DNA of 64,000 nt from positions 452,501-516,500 of the forward strand of contig JAXDDX010000213.1 in assembly GCA_034670405.1 (NCBI GenBank), written 5' to 3'. The notes beneath the pieces are model-generated. The model had not been told where the DNA came from, made no database searches, and worked only from the letters and a program-made list of their open reading frames with translations. Shown here one piece after another: positions 51,431-63,970 of the stretch. A program made the position numbers and the translations under genes. Every line of letters starts with the position of its first letter. Positions within the stretch are counted from its first letter, which is position 1. Source of the stretch: Hoplostethus atlanticus. Taxonomy: Eukaryota > Chordata > Actinopteri > Trachichthyiformes > Trachichthyidae.

Positions 51431-53596
51431 GCTGCTTATTCACTTTGCAAGGGAGTCAACTGTCTGGTCTGCAGTGTCTCTCCCTCTCTCTCATTGCAGA
51501 AGCCTTAGCTAAATTCAAACTGAACAAATCCTAAGAATTAGCTTCAACTGTTGAGAAAGAAATTATACACAAACATCTCTGCCACTTGAGTAGAGAGTCA
51601 CACAATAATTGCAACATTAACTACTGTTAAGTCGGTCCACTTGGAGCTGCTGGTGGCCGGTTTCAGATCGCTGTGAAAAAGCACAACAACCACATTGACA
51701 GCTTTGACGTAACCCGGCTGATAAAGACGACAGGTTATCGCTGCGACAGCAACAGTCCGTCAAAGCTAATTTCCTCTTCATCCTGTCTGGATACAGGAAA
51801 GACCTTCCCTTCACCCTCGCTGCTCAAAGCGACTTGGACAGCCTTGCTGAGTTTGCCCTACAGACTGCAGCGCGGTTTGCCATTTAGGTTCATCATAAGG
51901 AGGACAGGACTACATGCACACGTTGGTTCGGCCCACACACACACAGCTTCCACAGTTTTCCACTGGCTTGCTGCTTGGTAATGCCAAGGGAGGAAAGCAG
52001 TCGGTGGCAGGTTTCATTGAGGCCATTTGCACTTGGCCTCCCGCCTCCTCTCCTCTGCAGCCAGTTTTGTGCTGAGCCTGTGGAATTCCTCTCACAGAGG
52101 GGTCTGTTTGTGAGCCTGTTGGGGTTTTATTTAGGAGATTCATGGTTTCCTGGGTTTGCGAGCCCGTGTGTGTTTGTTATACAGATTCCTGCCGACTCTT
52201 CTGCCATAACTAGGCTAGCCTAAGGATCACAAAACAAGCTTTACATGCAAAAAATACTGTCTCTACTGAACAAAAAGTAAAACAACTTTGTCATCGTTTC
52301 GTTTATATATTACCTGGTTAGCTCTTGAATGAGATCACAGACAACAGAAATGGTGTTTTCTTACTCATGTCTGCATTTTTTCTGTGTTACTTTAGAGAAA
52401 ACTTTTGAGACCAGTTCAAAAGTTTTGGTAGCAGCTGAATAAAAGTCTTGTATATGATTGTGGTGCTGCCAACGGTACCCGGCTGCAGCCTGCATGTACT
52501 CCATTACCGGTGTACCCGTGATCGTGGTGAAGGACACCCTCGCAGGTATCACTTCTATGTTAGACATTTGATGGATAGAACAGAACGGATGCTGCTCCAC
52601 TGCTGTGATACAGGCTGTCCTGCCCATGGGGTTTGGGTCTATATGCCAGACTCCCTCTTAGGGGCCTCAGCAGGTTATTCTGAACATGATATTAAAAGAT
52701 TTAGAGATTACAGCGGTCGGCTCACAGAGCTTTGCATCCAGCTTGCTGCCGTTGTGACCGTGGGAGAGAGAGAGAGGGGCCTGTCAATAAGCTGATTGAT
52801 AGTGGAGGGGCAAAGAGGAAGGGATGTGAGGCAGTTAGCTGACACCTTTTTCAGCAAGTGAAAGTGAAAGTGTTTTAATTATAGCTTATACACGATTTAG
52901 TTCCTTAAATTTCATCCTTCATTTTTGAACTTTTGTGCTACGCAAATATAATTATCAGTTGTAGTCGCCGTAGTTCAAAAAGTATTAGAGGCAATTTAAC
53001 TTTTAATGAGGTGAGAAGAATCAGAGGGAAGATGTTTTCAGTCGGCTTCCTGACTAAAAGGTATTCTGCTGCTGTGAAGAACCTGTAGGCCTACATCTGA
53101 AAATCTCTCTATATTTGAATTAAGAAACACCTCAACATTTGCGTCACATCATACCACCTCATCCCCCCCCACCAGATTTTTTAAAGTCCTGAAAAAGAGA
53201 TTAGTAAGAAAAGCCTGCGTCCAGATGTACCACAATCCTCAACCTTCAGCCAAAAAAAAAGTGAAAAGTAATCAGACTTGATGCAGCCCGAGGCTGTTGT
53301 GGGTCATGGTGCTGTGATTGGGTCCAGATGGGAAGAAACCGAGCTGACACAGTCGGTACCAAACACATACATCACCTGGTAAGTCATTAAACTCACTGGT
53401 AAGCTGTGTGTGTGTGTGTGTGTGCTTGCATTTTAACCCACACTAATCTATAAAGCCCTGTCAGAGGAGAGAAAGCTACGTGTGTGCACAGACTCTAAGG
53501 CCTTGTAGTCCATCGTAATGAGATACATGAGCTCTAAGTCCATAATCAACTTTCCCCGTCAGCTCGCAGGAAGATGCATGAGACAACAAGATGAAT

Positions 53597-53725
53597 TCCT
53601 CCTCCTCCTCCTCCTCCTCCTCCTCCTCCTCCTCCTCCTCCTCCTCCTCCTCCTCCTCCTCCTCCTCCTCCTCCTCCTCCTCCTCCTCCTCCTCCTCCTC
53701 CTCCTCCTCCTCCTCCTCCTCCTCC
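53597..53725. repeat. (CTC)n / (GAG)n trinucleotide tract, about 129 bp
   Basis: Uninterrupted TCC/CTC repeat. It produces long artificial open frames (poly-Leu, poly-Glu, poly-Gly, poly-Arg) that are not genes. Confidence 0.97.
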
Positions 53726-54721
53726 AGTGAGGCCCAGGACTGAAAAGCCACAGCATCGGCGAGCTGCAATATAATACCCCAACTTGTCACACATCAAAGT
53801 TTAGGTTTTTAGAGGATTTTTTAGAAGCCAGTCCCATTAATCACGGCATATTTTTTTTTACCACTTGGTAATTAGTAACAGAATTGCATCTATTTTTGAG
53901 AGATTTTTCGGAGTTTCCATACCCGCTGAGAGCCTGCAGTAAAAGGTTTTGCATTGCAGTACTTCAGATTCAACTGTCTTCTACTGCACGGGGTGTCTGA
54001 TTTCTAGATTGGTAGTGAAGGTAAAAGTGCTCTTTGCTTCTCAATCCCTGTATGAAAACTCACCCTCAAAAACACACATGATCTTTGACATGCATTTCAT
54101 CATCTTGAATTACAATGGCAGCAGAGCCCATCTATCTCTTTGCACCTTGCACTGTGAAACACAACCACACCCGGAGTAAAGTCTTTTGCTAGGTTATTTG
54201 CACTGATCACACGTACACCGCATCTTGACCGCAACATATTAATACTGCAAAATCACTTTACCTGATTTCTTTCAAGTCTATCTGCTTGTGTTTGTAAGTC
54301 TCTTTATAAACGGCCTGCTTTTTCAGTGCCGTTTATACAGTAAAAGCGCAATCACAGAGTATTATTAGTGCGTGTGCATTTCAAGCGTTTCAAAAGACAA
54401 CAAAGACCTTGTTGACCGAAGCATCAACAAAAGAAACAACGGCCCTGATGAAGCAGACAACTCCCCTCCTCTCGCCCGGCTTTTACTTCACTCGGCATTT
54501 TCTGATTACTGCAAATATTTATGGAACTCGACTCGACTCCCGTCCCTCCTATATTACTCTGTCCAGCCTCTCATCACTCACTCCTCCTAACCTCCCTTCC
54601 ATCTCTTCCCCCTCCTCCCCCGACACACTAGTTCATCAGCAAGACAAGAGGAGCATCCTGGGAGAAAGAGAGAGAGAGAGAGACATACAGAGGACAACCT
54701 GACGTTATGGAAAGAAGCGTT

Positions 54722-54724
<3 letters not shown>

Positions 54725-54798
<74 letters not shown>
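54725..54798. repeat. (GA)37 microsatellite
   Basis: Pure GA run; a short one precedes it at 54665-54682. Confidence 0.96.
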
Positions 54799-54800
<2 letters not shown>

Positions 54801-54865
54801 GGCGGAGGGATGAGACAGTGTTAATATTCAGACAGCGCTACAGAGATTCCAGACACTCTCAAGCC

Positions 54866-54950
54866 TGTGTGTGTGTACGAGAGTGTGTGTGTGTACGAGA
54901 GTGTGTGTGTGTGTGTGTCAGTGTGTATTCAAACAAGTGTGTGTGTGTTC
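54866..54950. repeat. TG-rich minisatellite with tacgaga units
   Basis: TG runs interrupted by two tacgaga insertions, then further TG. Confidence 0.85.
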
Positions 54951-55162
54951 TAATCCACAGTACATCCATTCAGTCAATGCCATTTATGTTGCTTTCCACT
55001 CTGGAGGTTATGGATTGGAGTTGGGTGAAGTTGTTAGCGTCTTTCGTGCTTCATTAAAGATGCTGCCAGTATCGCTTTAACGTCAATAAATCATTACCGG
55101 GTTCATTCTGAGACGTGAGGATAATTACAGAGAAGACTGGCAGACTCTACCGGCCTCTACAC

Positions 55163-55165
<3 letters not shown>

Positions 55166-55207
<42 letters not shown>
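55166..55207. repeat. (GT)21 microsatellite
   Basis: Pure GT run. Confidence 0.95.
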
Positions 55208-55208
<1 letters not shown>

Positions 55209-56425
55209 AGATTTCACAGGACATCTGCTGGACTGCTTTACGGCACAACTTTTGTGGTTCGTCAAGCAGAACAATTTGGAACAGGCGAAAGGAAAAAATC
55301 ACTTCCAACACTGTTTATGAACGTGGAGTGATGCCAGGGAGGGAGAGAGGGGGGGGGGGGGCAGGAAGCAATGACATTTATGGGAAATGTGGTCTTAATT
55401 TTGAGAAACACTATCACTAACAATACCACTGGCATGTGAGAGGGGCCACCGATCCTCCAGGGTCTCATTCCTTTACAGTAATTAAAACCACACAATTAAT
55501 TTGACAATGATAAATTCATGTTGTAAAAATGCCACGCACAGCACCTTTAAGGGTACACAGACTCATCATAACGGCTGTGGGGGGCCTAGTAAACCTGCAT
55601 GTTTGCAGTGTGAAACAATAACTACGACCCATCTGTTAGTTTGTGTGAGAAAGGAAGATGGAAGAGAGAGAGGGGGTGAGATTGGGAGATACAGGAAAAA
55701 CAAGGAAATGAAGTTGTGGCGGGAGCGAGCGAAAGAGGAGAAAGAGAGACGTGAGAGGCAGAACAGCTGATGTATTTTTTACAAGCTGAAAACAGCGTTA
55801 ACCTGTCAAAGATCCGCTAAAGAGCTGATAACGCACCGCACACACACTTTAACGAGCCACGGCAAAGTAACAGGAGCGTATTGCAAATGATAGAGTTATC
55901 ACGGTGAGCATCATCATGTAAAAAAAAAAGCTGAGTCAGCAAAAAAAGTGACACGCTTCAAACTGTGGAGGGGGGTGAGGTGAGGTGAGGTGGGGTGGGG
56001 GGGGGGAGAGACGGTAGCTGGGTTTCCATCCAGGTAGCGTTTGCAAATTATGATGTATCGAATTAAGTAAAGCTGAAGGGAAACAAATGAAAAATTCAAA
56101 AATAAATCCCTCAACATCTCACGTTTTTAACACTCTCTCGAAGCAGAAGAAGTCTCCCAGAATTGTCACACTGGCTTTCACTCCCATGTATAAAAAGTCT
56201 GTCGTAGTTTTATGACCATCACCAAATGCATTTCCTTGTTTTCGTGATGAAAGCATGAAAGATGGCCAACACTGGACTGAGTAACAACTTGCTATATGCC
56301 AATCAATTCTTGCGGATGTGGTTTTTTTGATGCAGATTTATTCAACCCAGTGGATGAAAACTCACTTCATTCGCATTTTATTTTTTACAACATTTCAAAA
56401 GTTTAATAAAATTCCCTTTATTGTT

Positions 56426-56508
56426 GAATGGAAACCTAGAAAAGGGAGGGGCAGAAAAACAGGACAACACAACCAAGCTAGAAGGAGAGAAGAGACACAC
56501 AAAGACAG

Positions 56509-56560
<52 letters not shown>

Positions 56561-56650
56561 AGAGAGAGACACAGGAGAGAGAGACAGAGGAGAGAGAGAG
56601 AGACAGAGAGACAGAGGAGAGAGAGAGAGAGAGACAGAGGAGAGAAAGCG
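56426..56650. repeat. Polypurine GA-rich tract, about 220 bp
   Basis: Pure (GA)n at 56513-56557, then agacagaggagagagag-type units to 56645. Purines predominate strongly on the plus strand. Confidence 0.9.
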
Positions 56651-56750
56651 ATAAGCCAAACAGCCAAAGTGAAGCATTTCTTTTTATCTTGAGCTGATAA
56701 GACCAGACTTGGCTCACAGAGTACTAAGATGTAGGACAGACACTGCTTGA

Positions 56751-56752
<2 letters not shown>

Positions 56753-56794
<42 letters not shown>
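56753..56794. repeat. (CA)21 microsatellite
   Basis: Pure CA run. Confidence 0.95.
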
Positions 56795-56796
<2 letters not shown>

Positions 56797-57031
56797 TTGA
56801 GGAAGTTTGAAGACATTCATAAATGCATAATACATGACAGATTTTTCTGTGTCAAAACTAAAATGGCAACCAGCAGCAGCAGCTCTGCTTTACACTACAC
56901 ACCATCACAAACACCCCCTGCCCCTTGAGACAGACAGACAGACAGACAGACAGACACACACACCATCACATTACTCACTCCAACAGACACATGCACACAA
57001 ACCCTTCCAGTGACACAGCTATACAGATCCA

Positions 57032-57048
57032 GACGAGGGGGCGCTACT
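57032..57048 (+). promoter_or_regulatory. CTCF-core-like motif
   Basis: gacgAGGGGGCGCTAC contains the AGGGGGCGC core of CTCF sites. The upstream half matches the consensus only partly. Confidence 0.3.
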
Positions 57049-57064
57049 GTTTCTAGGTGACAAC

Positions 57065-57066
<2 letters not shown>

Positions 57067-57107
<41 letters not shown>
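57067..57107. repeat. (GT)20 microsatellite
   Basis: Pure GT run, inverted relative to 56753-56794. Confidence 0.95.
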
Positions 57108-57108
<1 letters not shown>

Positions 57109-57404
57109 ATCTGCTTGTGAGCGAGTTTGAGCAAGGGTCTGTGTTTGCTTCAGTGTGTGTGCACTTGGGCCTGACAGATACTGAAGTTTTGCACCATCGT
57201 CAGCAGACAAAATTAGCCTAAAGCCACACGGACATCTGGTCCCAACTAAAATAATATTCACATCAAAGTCATTTTTTTTTGGTTAATTTCTTGCACTCGC
57301 TTTACTTTTATAGGTGGTACACTTTTTTCGAAAAGTGTATTAGAAAATACTGGGTAATGCTGTGAACTACATATAAGCCTAAGTGTAGGCACAGGGGCTT
57401 TAAG

Positions 57405-57932
57405 GTAGGCGGCCATATTGGAGGTCCTCAACCTTTGGCAACACTGCCTCTGAACAGCTTATTGCATTTCTGAACATACGACTTCTCAACAGAATTCAAT
57501 AGATCTGATCACTGAACTGATCACTTCACTGATAAATCTGACCGATTTTGTGTTTAAATGTCAGCTAGCTTAAATAATGTTAGCTAGCTAGCTGTAATAC
57601 CTAGTTAGGTTAACCATCACTGTGCTGTTGTAATCACATCTGACTGCACACTAGCTAACGTAACTAGTAGAAGCTAGCATGAGTCCTGGCCAATGCTAAT
57701 ATTAACGTCGGTTGCTTTGCTAATGTAGCCCGCTGGCTAGTTAGCTAGCTAACAAGGTCAAAAACCAGCTGTTTGTCCAACTGACTCCTGAAGCTACAAC
57801 TCGAAAACAACAGACTCTTCACTTTTTCTTTTGACGTTACTGAATGAATCTACACCCACAACAATCTTTCTCAAGCATCTCTCTTTGTTTGACATGGTTG
57901 TTGTACATCTAGCCATTATTTTCCAAGGCCGA
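57405..57932 (+). repeat. Three-copy interspersed repeat, copy C
   Basis: Begins gtaggcggccatattggagg and keeps the family order: gatcacttcactgataaatc, gattttgtgtttaaatg, gttagctagctagctg, accatcactgtgctgttgta (shared with copy A), then ggttgctttgctaatgtagc and ccgctggctagttagctagc. It ends near agccattattttccaa, matching copy B's end. It has the same orientation as A and B and lies upstream of the candidate enah start. Confidence 0.75.
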
Positions 57933-58509
57933 TTCTCTAATCGGACAATCTAATCTGTAATTCTCTAGTCAGACATGGCTCGTAGGAAATTTGTGGCGTA
58001 ACTGTTAATCCTCTACAGTTCTGTTTAGAGTTGAGAGTTGCTGTGGGGAGTGGGGGGGGGGGGGTTGGGGGGCTCTGGGACACAAAAAACGTACTGTTGA
58101 GTCTTCTGGAGACGCCGTGGGCCGAATTCAACGGAGCATCACTGAAGGAAAGTTAAGTTGAAAACCCCAGAGACATACCGGCACTCACACACTCTCCACT
58201 GTGACATTTAGATCAGGGAGCTAGTGAATGGTGCTGCCTGTCTGACGGGCCTGGACATTTGGGACGGCAACGCCCGATGTCCTCGAGACTCTCCATCTGA
58301 AGGGCTTCTTCTTTTAACATCTGAATTGGGCACAAGGGATCGTTACATCACATCCTACGTATTGGCAAATGTCGCTTCAAATATTAATTTTTATTTTAGT
58401 AAAGTTAGAACTATGATTTAATTTGCACTTTCAGTGTTGACAAATGGTTGATATGGCATTGATGGAAATCGATGGCACACCTGGACATTGCTTCCCTTTT
58501 CTCCCAGAG

Positions 58510-58565
58510 CTTATGAGTAGATCTTTATTATCCCCAAAAAGGAGCAACTTGCAGCCAGCAGACGA
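58510..58565 (-). repeat. Possible LINE 3'-tail fragment
   Basis: gatctttattatccccaaaa, aggagcaacttgcagccagc resembles a reverse-oriented fish LINE 3' end with a TTTATT-ATCCCC core, similar to the stretch near 2.0 kb. Confidence 0.35.
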
Positions 58566-58757
58566 GATAAAAAAACAAAACACAGGATCCACAATATAAG
58601 GCAGCAAAAGTAATAGGATACAACAGGGAAAAATACAATGTAAGCAATTGAGGTGATATAAACATATACAACGCATGATAACATTTCCTTTGATCCAAGC
58701 CTGATGATGTCTACAGGTTTACACTGTACAGAAAAAAAAAAACAAATGGTGGTTGGT

Positions 58758-58782
58758 GGAGGAGGAGGAGGAGGAGGAGGAG
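58758..58782. repeat. (GGA)8 microsatellite
   Basis: Trinucleotide run followed by a G run. Confidence 0.92.
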
Positions 58783-59051
58783 GATGGGGGGGGTGCAGCT
58801 GTTGTGTAGAGTGGGGACAGATGGACAAACAGAGCAGCCACCTGTTTTCAGACTTCACCCACATTTAAGCCCACCTACAGTCACCCTTCCGTCACCCAAA
58901 ATCATCCTCCAACCAATACAAAAGGCCACATGGTTCAACAGTTGGCCGCCTTTCCCTCACATGGGGGGGCGTGGGGGGGTGGGGGGGCACACTGAGGGAG
59001 CTGAGAGCATCTAGTCAGGACTGGATCATCAGACACCCCCCACTCCCCCCC

Positions 59052-59086
<35 letters not shown>
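59052..59086. repeat. (CA)17 microsatellite
   Basis: Pure CA run. Confidence 0.95.
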
Positions 59087-59088
<2 letters not shown>

Positions 59089-59601
59089 TGGCAGGGTAGG
59101 GCATTATGTTGGCAGCACCATTACAGCCTGCCCCATAAGCCTCTTCCAGTTTTTACTACCAGTGACATCTGCTGGATCCAGAGCTCACACAGATAATACA
59201 CTACTGACAGAAACACCAGGACCATGATCGGGACAACACAACATACTGGGGAGGAAGACTGGAAAAACTGGGAATTAGTTTTTTGGGGTGGCATGACGAT
59301 ATTTAATGCTGTTTGGTAATTCCAGTACAGATTACGATTCATGAAGAGAAGTTGAGCGGAGCCCCGGTTCCAGGGGCGTCGCTCAAATATCAGACAGGAT
59401 GGTATTGTAAAAAACGCTTGCCTCGGTGTGGATCCAATACCGGCATACCTTAAAATACAGCCTAGCGCTGGCTGTGGTCCTGTTAGACTATCGATCCAGT
59501 CCTGGGTGTGGTAAAACACAAAACCCAGGTCTCACCCTTCCAATCCTACCTGACCATCATCTAAACCCAGCCTCCTGGTTGTTTGGTGTGCAACAGGCCA
59601 G

Positions 59602-59775
<174 letters not shown>

Positions 59776-60471
59776 CTGTGCAGTACAGCTTGCATTCAGT
59801 GATTTGCCGCCATATACAAAAATTGAATGTGCAGATAAAATGTACAACTAGAAGGCATTCGGAGAGCGCAACCCTCCACCAACGCTGAACAATTCTTGCT
59901 GTTACACCTAAAGACATTATTAAGTTAAATTGATTTCTTGACCCTACAAACAAACCCTCAGGATTTGGAACGATGCGTCCCTCTCCATTAGCTTCATAGC
60001 TAAAAAGGGATAATTGTCTAATGGCTGAAATCCCAGATTTTCATGGAAACCCGTTCATACATTTTGGAGATTTCCTGCTGAGAGACAGACCGACCAACTA
60101 ACAGGGAGGAAAACATAACCTCCTTGGCAGAGGGAAGAAGATGTTAGTTTCTGATGTCCAGCCGGTAAGCATCTGTCATTTGAGGGCCAGCAAAGCACCA
60201 TGGCTCATTCTGGGTTCAAAGAAACAGTAGTGTGGCCTCCTGTGGTGCTGGCCTCATGCACACACACACACACACACAGAAACACATATATACGGATATG
60301 TGCTGCAAAAATACAAAAGACAAAGACAGAAGCAGAAGCACACACACTCAAATATTAACTGGTTAACGTGGAACCTAAACAGCAGGAAGGACAACAACAG
60401 TTAACTGTCCACAGCAATTAGTACAACAAAAGTTCCCTGGTCTGGCAAACAGCCAACATACACCCACGGCT

Positions 60472-60474
<3 letters not shown>

Positions 60475-60505
<31 letters not shown>
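60475..60505. repeat. (TG)15 microsatellite
   Basis: Pure TG run; a CA run at 60259-60278 is in inverted orientation. Confidence 0.95.
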
Positions 60506-60506
<1 letters not shown>

Positions 60507-61801
60507 CGTTCTCCACTGGCGACAGGTGATAAGGAGGCTGCCTCTGAACAGCAGCTGTGCCGCGGTGCGCTGCCAGGGGCCTTTAAGAAACCGTTCTGAT
60601 GGAGCCCTCTAAAACTTTAATAAGTGTCTCGTTTTAGATCGGCGCTAGCGAGCCACTAGGAGAAAATGGGATTTGTGGGGCTTAGCCTCCCCGGCTGTAC
60701 CATCCCGTGTTGTATACACAGTTTGTTCTGCGCCTCCTTTTTAGATCAAAGCGAGCTGGCTAGCTGATGGAAGGAAGGGCTTTCCCCTCATACTGAACAG
60801 CGGCCCTCAATCTTTTTGGCTCCTGACCCCGAAACACAAAGGGTTGATTGACTCCACTGAAACAGGAAGTATGAACAGAACGAGCTGTGACACTACAGAC
60901 GATTGACATGATGGGGGATGCAATGCCAGTCCTTGTTCTTGATTTCAAACGTTGTACCACTACAGCATTTTGGTACAATATGAATGCATGATGTTGCACA
61001 AAATCACAGCCAGGAGCTGTAATGACAACGCTGTAATCCATTTGGACTTTTGCCAAATCCTATTCCTGATGGCAACATTGCTCATCTCCACTGCCTCGAC
61101 ATGCTGCCTGTGTATCAAGGCCTGTAGGTTAGCTCTGTGTGTGAAATTAAAAGTCAGCGAGTCAGCAGAGGCATGAAAAGAACTTGGATACTGTAGGTGT
61201 GAAGACGACCGACTAGTGAGACAAGAAAATAGAGGAAAGGCAACACGGCTCGGCAGTTTGCAGTCGTTCCCACGCAGGAGGCAGCCACGGCCAATCAGAG
61301 GGGGAGCAGAGAGCATCCAGACAGGATTGGATCATCACACACACACACTTAAGCTTACTCAGTCAGCCTAACCTAGTGATCGGTTTACTGTGTCAAAGGT
61401 CGTGGGCCAGTGAATCAGGCAGTAGGGTCAGAGAATGACATGACATCTGTAGCAACAGATTTCAAAATAAAGGAAATGAGAGAAAAAGAAAAAAGAATGA
61501 AGGATTGTGAGAGGCTGGTTAGTGATAGGTAGATCACCGGCAGCTTGACTAAGGCAGAGAAGAAAGAACAGATGATGCTACCAAAGAGGACAACCCCCCC
61601 ACCCTCCCACCCCACCATGGTCAGGTGTGTTTCTGTCTGTACTGTATGCATCTGTAGCAGAAAGAGTAAATAACTTGATGCATCAAAGAGAATAAGCTAA
61701 TCCATTAATGATGATAACTCAACAGTGAAGAGCAGTGCAGATGTCTGTAAACACAACACTGCTGTGGGCACTGCTGCCTCACCTAGCCAAATACATTATT
61801 C

Positions 61802-61902
<101 letters not shown>

Positions 61903-62702
61903 GCAGCAGGGACCTGGAGCGTGCCTCATTTTGACAATGAGTAATTAGAAAGCCATTTCCTAGAATCCCCCCCTCCATCCTACATTCAGCATAGGAGAGA
62001 GTGAATGTGTTGTTGTTGTTGTTGCAAGTCTAATTTGTTTTTGCCTCTACTCCTCTCCGGTCTGCACCGGTTGAGCCCTCTCCCTACGCTTCTCCTCCAC
62101 GTTTGCCTCCCGCCCTCCCTCTACCGCCATCTTTTCTTTCTGGTCTCTTCATTTCTCTCAAACACTTCTCCGTCTCTCAAAAAAGTTAAGCACTTTTCCC
62201 CCCTTTTGTTGCTGTACTAGTTAAACAGTAGTTAGCATCTACCGTGGATGGCAGTGGTGTCTACGCTCTCATCTCTCAACAGGTAAGGAGACCGACCAAT
62301 CTCCCAAACACTCAAACCTGCCTGGTCAAAGGGAATAGACGAGTTGATCAACAGAATAGAGGATTAACTCTCCTCTCTGCCCACCCCCCCCCCACCGCCC
62401 TAGATCACAGCCTGTTGAACAGAGCTGGCTGTGCCTGCCCCGGCCGTGGGGAGTTCATGTGTCAGATGACTCTCCCTCTCCCTGTGCACGCCATTGTCCC
62501 GGTGAACAAAGAAGAGAGGTTCGTCCGGGGTCGCGTCACCATCGAGGCCAAGCGACGACCTGCTTCACAACTACCTCTTTACACGTCTCCCCCGTTTGCC
62601 TCTCCGACTCATATTTCTTATATTTTCCACCTCTCTCTCATTGAAGACGTAGTGAGGGTAGAACTGGCAAAACAAAGAGCGTCAATTCGGCGGCGTTGTC
62701 GC

Positions 62703-62717
62703 GTTGCCTGGGGCAAC
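62703..62717. promoter_or_regulatory. RFX X-box-like palindrome
   Basis: GTTGCC-TGG-GGCAAC is a perfect 6-bp inverted repeat with a 3-nt spacer, within the X-box pattern. It sits in a CpG-rich stretch (62500-62770). Confidence 0.3.
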
Positions 62718-62801
62718 CACATCAGAGGGAGGAACTATTTTGTGGGGGCCGTTCAGCATGACAGAGACACGATACGTTGGTTACAAAACTAAACTGCAGG
62801 C

Positions 62802-62803
<2 letters not shown>

Positions 62804-62876
<73 letters not shown>
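62804..62876. repeat. (TG)36 microsatellite
   Basis: Pure TG run just upstream of the SINE at 62.95 kb. Confidence 0.96.
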
Positions 62877-62944
62877 TCAATAACAGCTGACCAGTAACGC
62901 CTATTTAGTCAGAAAATCAGAAGATCACACTTCTCTTTTCTGAA

Positions 62945-63110
62945 GGTCAGAGAAGCAGGCTTGTGACCGGAAGGTTGCTGGTTCAAATCTAGAAAGGTTT
63001 GATAAATCTGGTCAAGGAAAGGGCATCAGAAAAGCTCTCAGCAACTACAGCTGAGGTGTCCTTGAGCAAGGCACTAAACCCCAAATTGCTATATACACAT
63101 ACACACAAAC
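62945..63110 (+). repeat. Fish tRNA-derived SINE, plus
   Basis: agcaggcttgtgaccggaag, gttgctggttcaaatctag gives the tRNA-like B-box region. The body runs to gaggtgtccttgagcaaggc, actaaaccccaaattgct. It is the best preserved of the four members of this family in the window. Confidence 0.7.
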
Positions 63111-63416
63111 CAGGTTGAAAAGATAATGGTGCTTCCTGTGCTTTGATCAAGACTTTAGTCTGCTAGCAATGATCAATAAAGGGAGCTGAGGGGAAGATAC
63201 GGGTCATCGGTTCAGATCAGTTCATCATGTCAAGATGATCATCAGAGTAAGATAATCACTTTGAGCTGCTGACAGACAAATGGGGAGTTGTTTTAATGTC
63301 TCTTAGAGAGTGGCAGGGTCACTACAGCTACACAGATGGACAGAGTGTGTGTGTGTGTGTGTTGATCACGCTCTTATAGTGTAGTAACAAAGAGAATCTG
63401 CCTGTAGGAAAAGGAT

Positions 63417-63418
<2 letters not shown>

Positions 63419-63456
<38 letters not shown>
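63419..63456. repeat. (AC)19 microsatellite
   Basis: Pure AC run. Confidence 0.95.
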
Positions 63457-63458
<2 letters not shown>

Positions 63459-63529
63459 TCCATCTGTACTCAGCAGTGACCCGGTAAATGGTTCAGGACG
63501 GGACCAACAATAATCCCTTTAACCAACTA

Positions 63530-63533
<4 letters not shown>

Positions 63534-63594
<61 letters not shown>
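63534..63594. repeat. (GT)30 microsatellite
   Basis: Pure GT run, inverted relative to 63419-63456. Confidence 0.95.
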
Positions 63595-63597
<3 letters not shown>

Positions 63598-63756
63598 CTT
63601 GCACTTCTATCCTTGTGAGGACCAAATGTGAAAGAATAATACAAAGTAATAGAGTAACGGTAATACAAAACGGTCCTATTATCTCGTCTACTTCCCTGAC
63701 TGACTCTCCAAGCATTAGCAATCCTGCATCTCCCCCGTCTCTGGGTGCCAAAACAG

Positions 63757-63788
63757 AGAGAGGAGAGGAGAGGAGAGGAGAGGAGAGG
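63757..63788. repeat. (GAGAG/GGAGA)n pentanucleotide repeat
   Basis: About five gagag-gagag style units. Confidence 0.9.
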
Positions 63789-63970
63789 CAGCGCTGCTTC
63801 CTCATCGTATTGATTTCTAGCTCCACAGCTGTTGAGCGGTGCCTCAGCCACATCCTCAGCTCTCGACAGACTCCTCTGCATTGTTTCCACTGGAAACTTG
63901 TGCAGCAACGGGAGGGAGAGGGGTGTGATTTCAGCTCCAGCTCTGGGACCTGGGGTTTCATCCAGTCCTG

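Noticed and set aside
53476..53797. Poly-Glu, poly-Gly, poly-Arg and poly-Leu frames
   Set aside because: Translations of the (CTC)n tract; no gene evidence.
57932..57985. gattctctaatcgg / cgattagag-like inverted words after copy C
   Set aside because: Matches are short and imperfect, so terminal inverted repeats of the element cannot be claimed.
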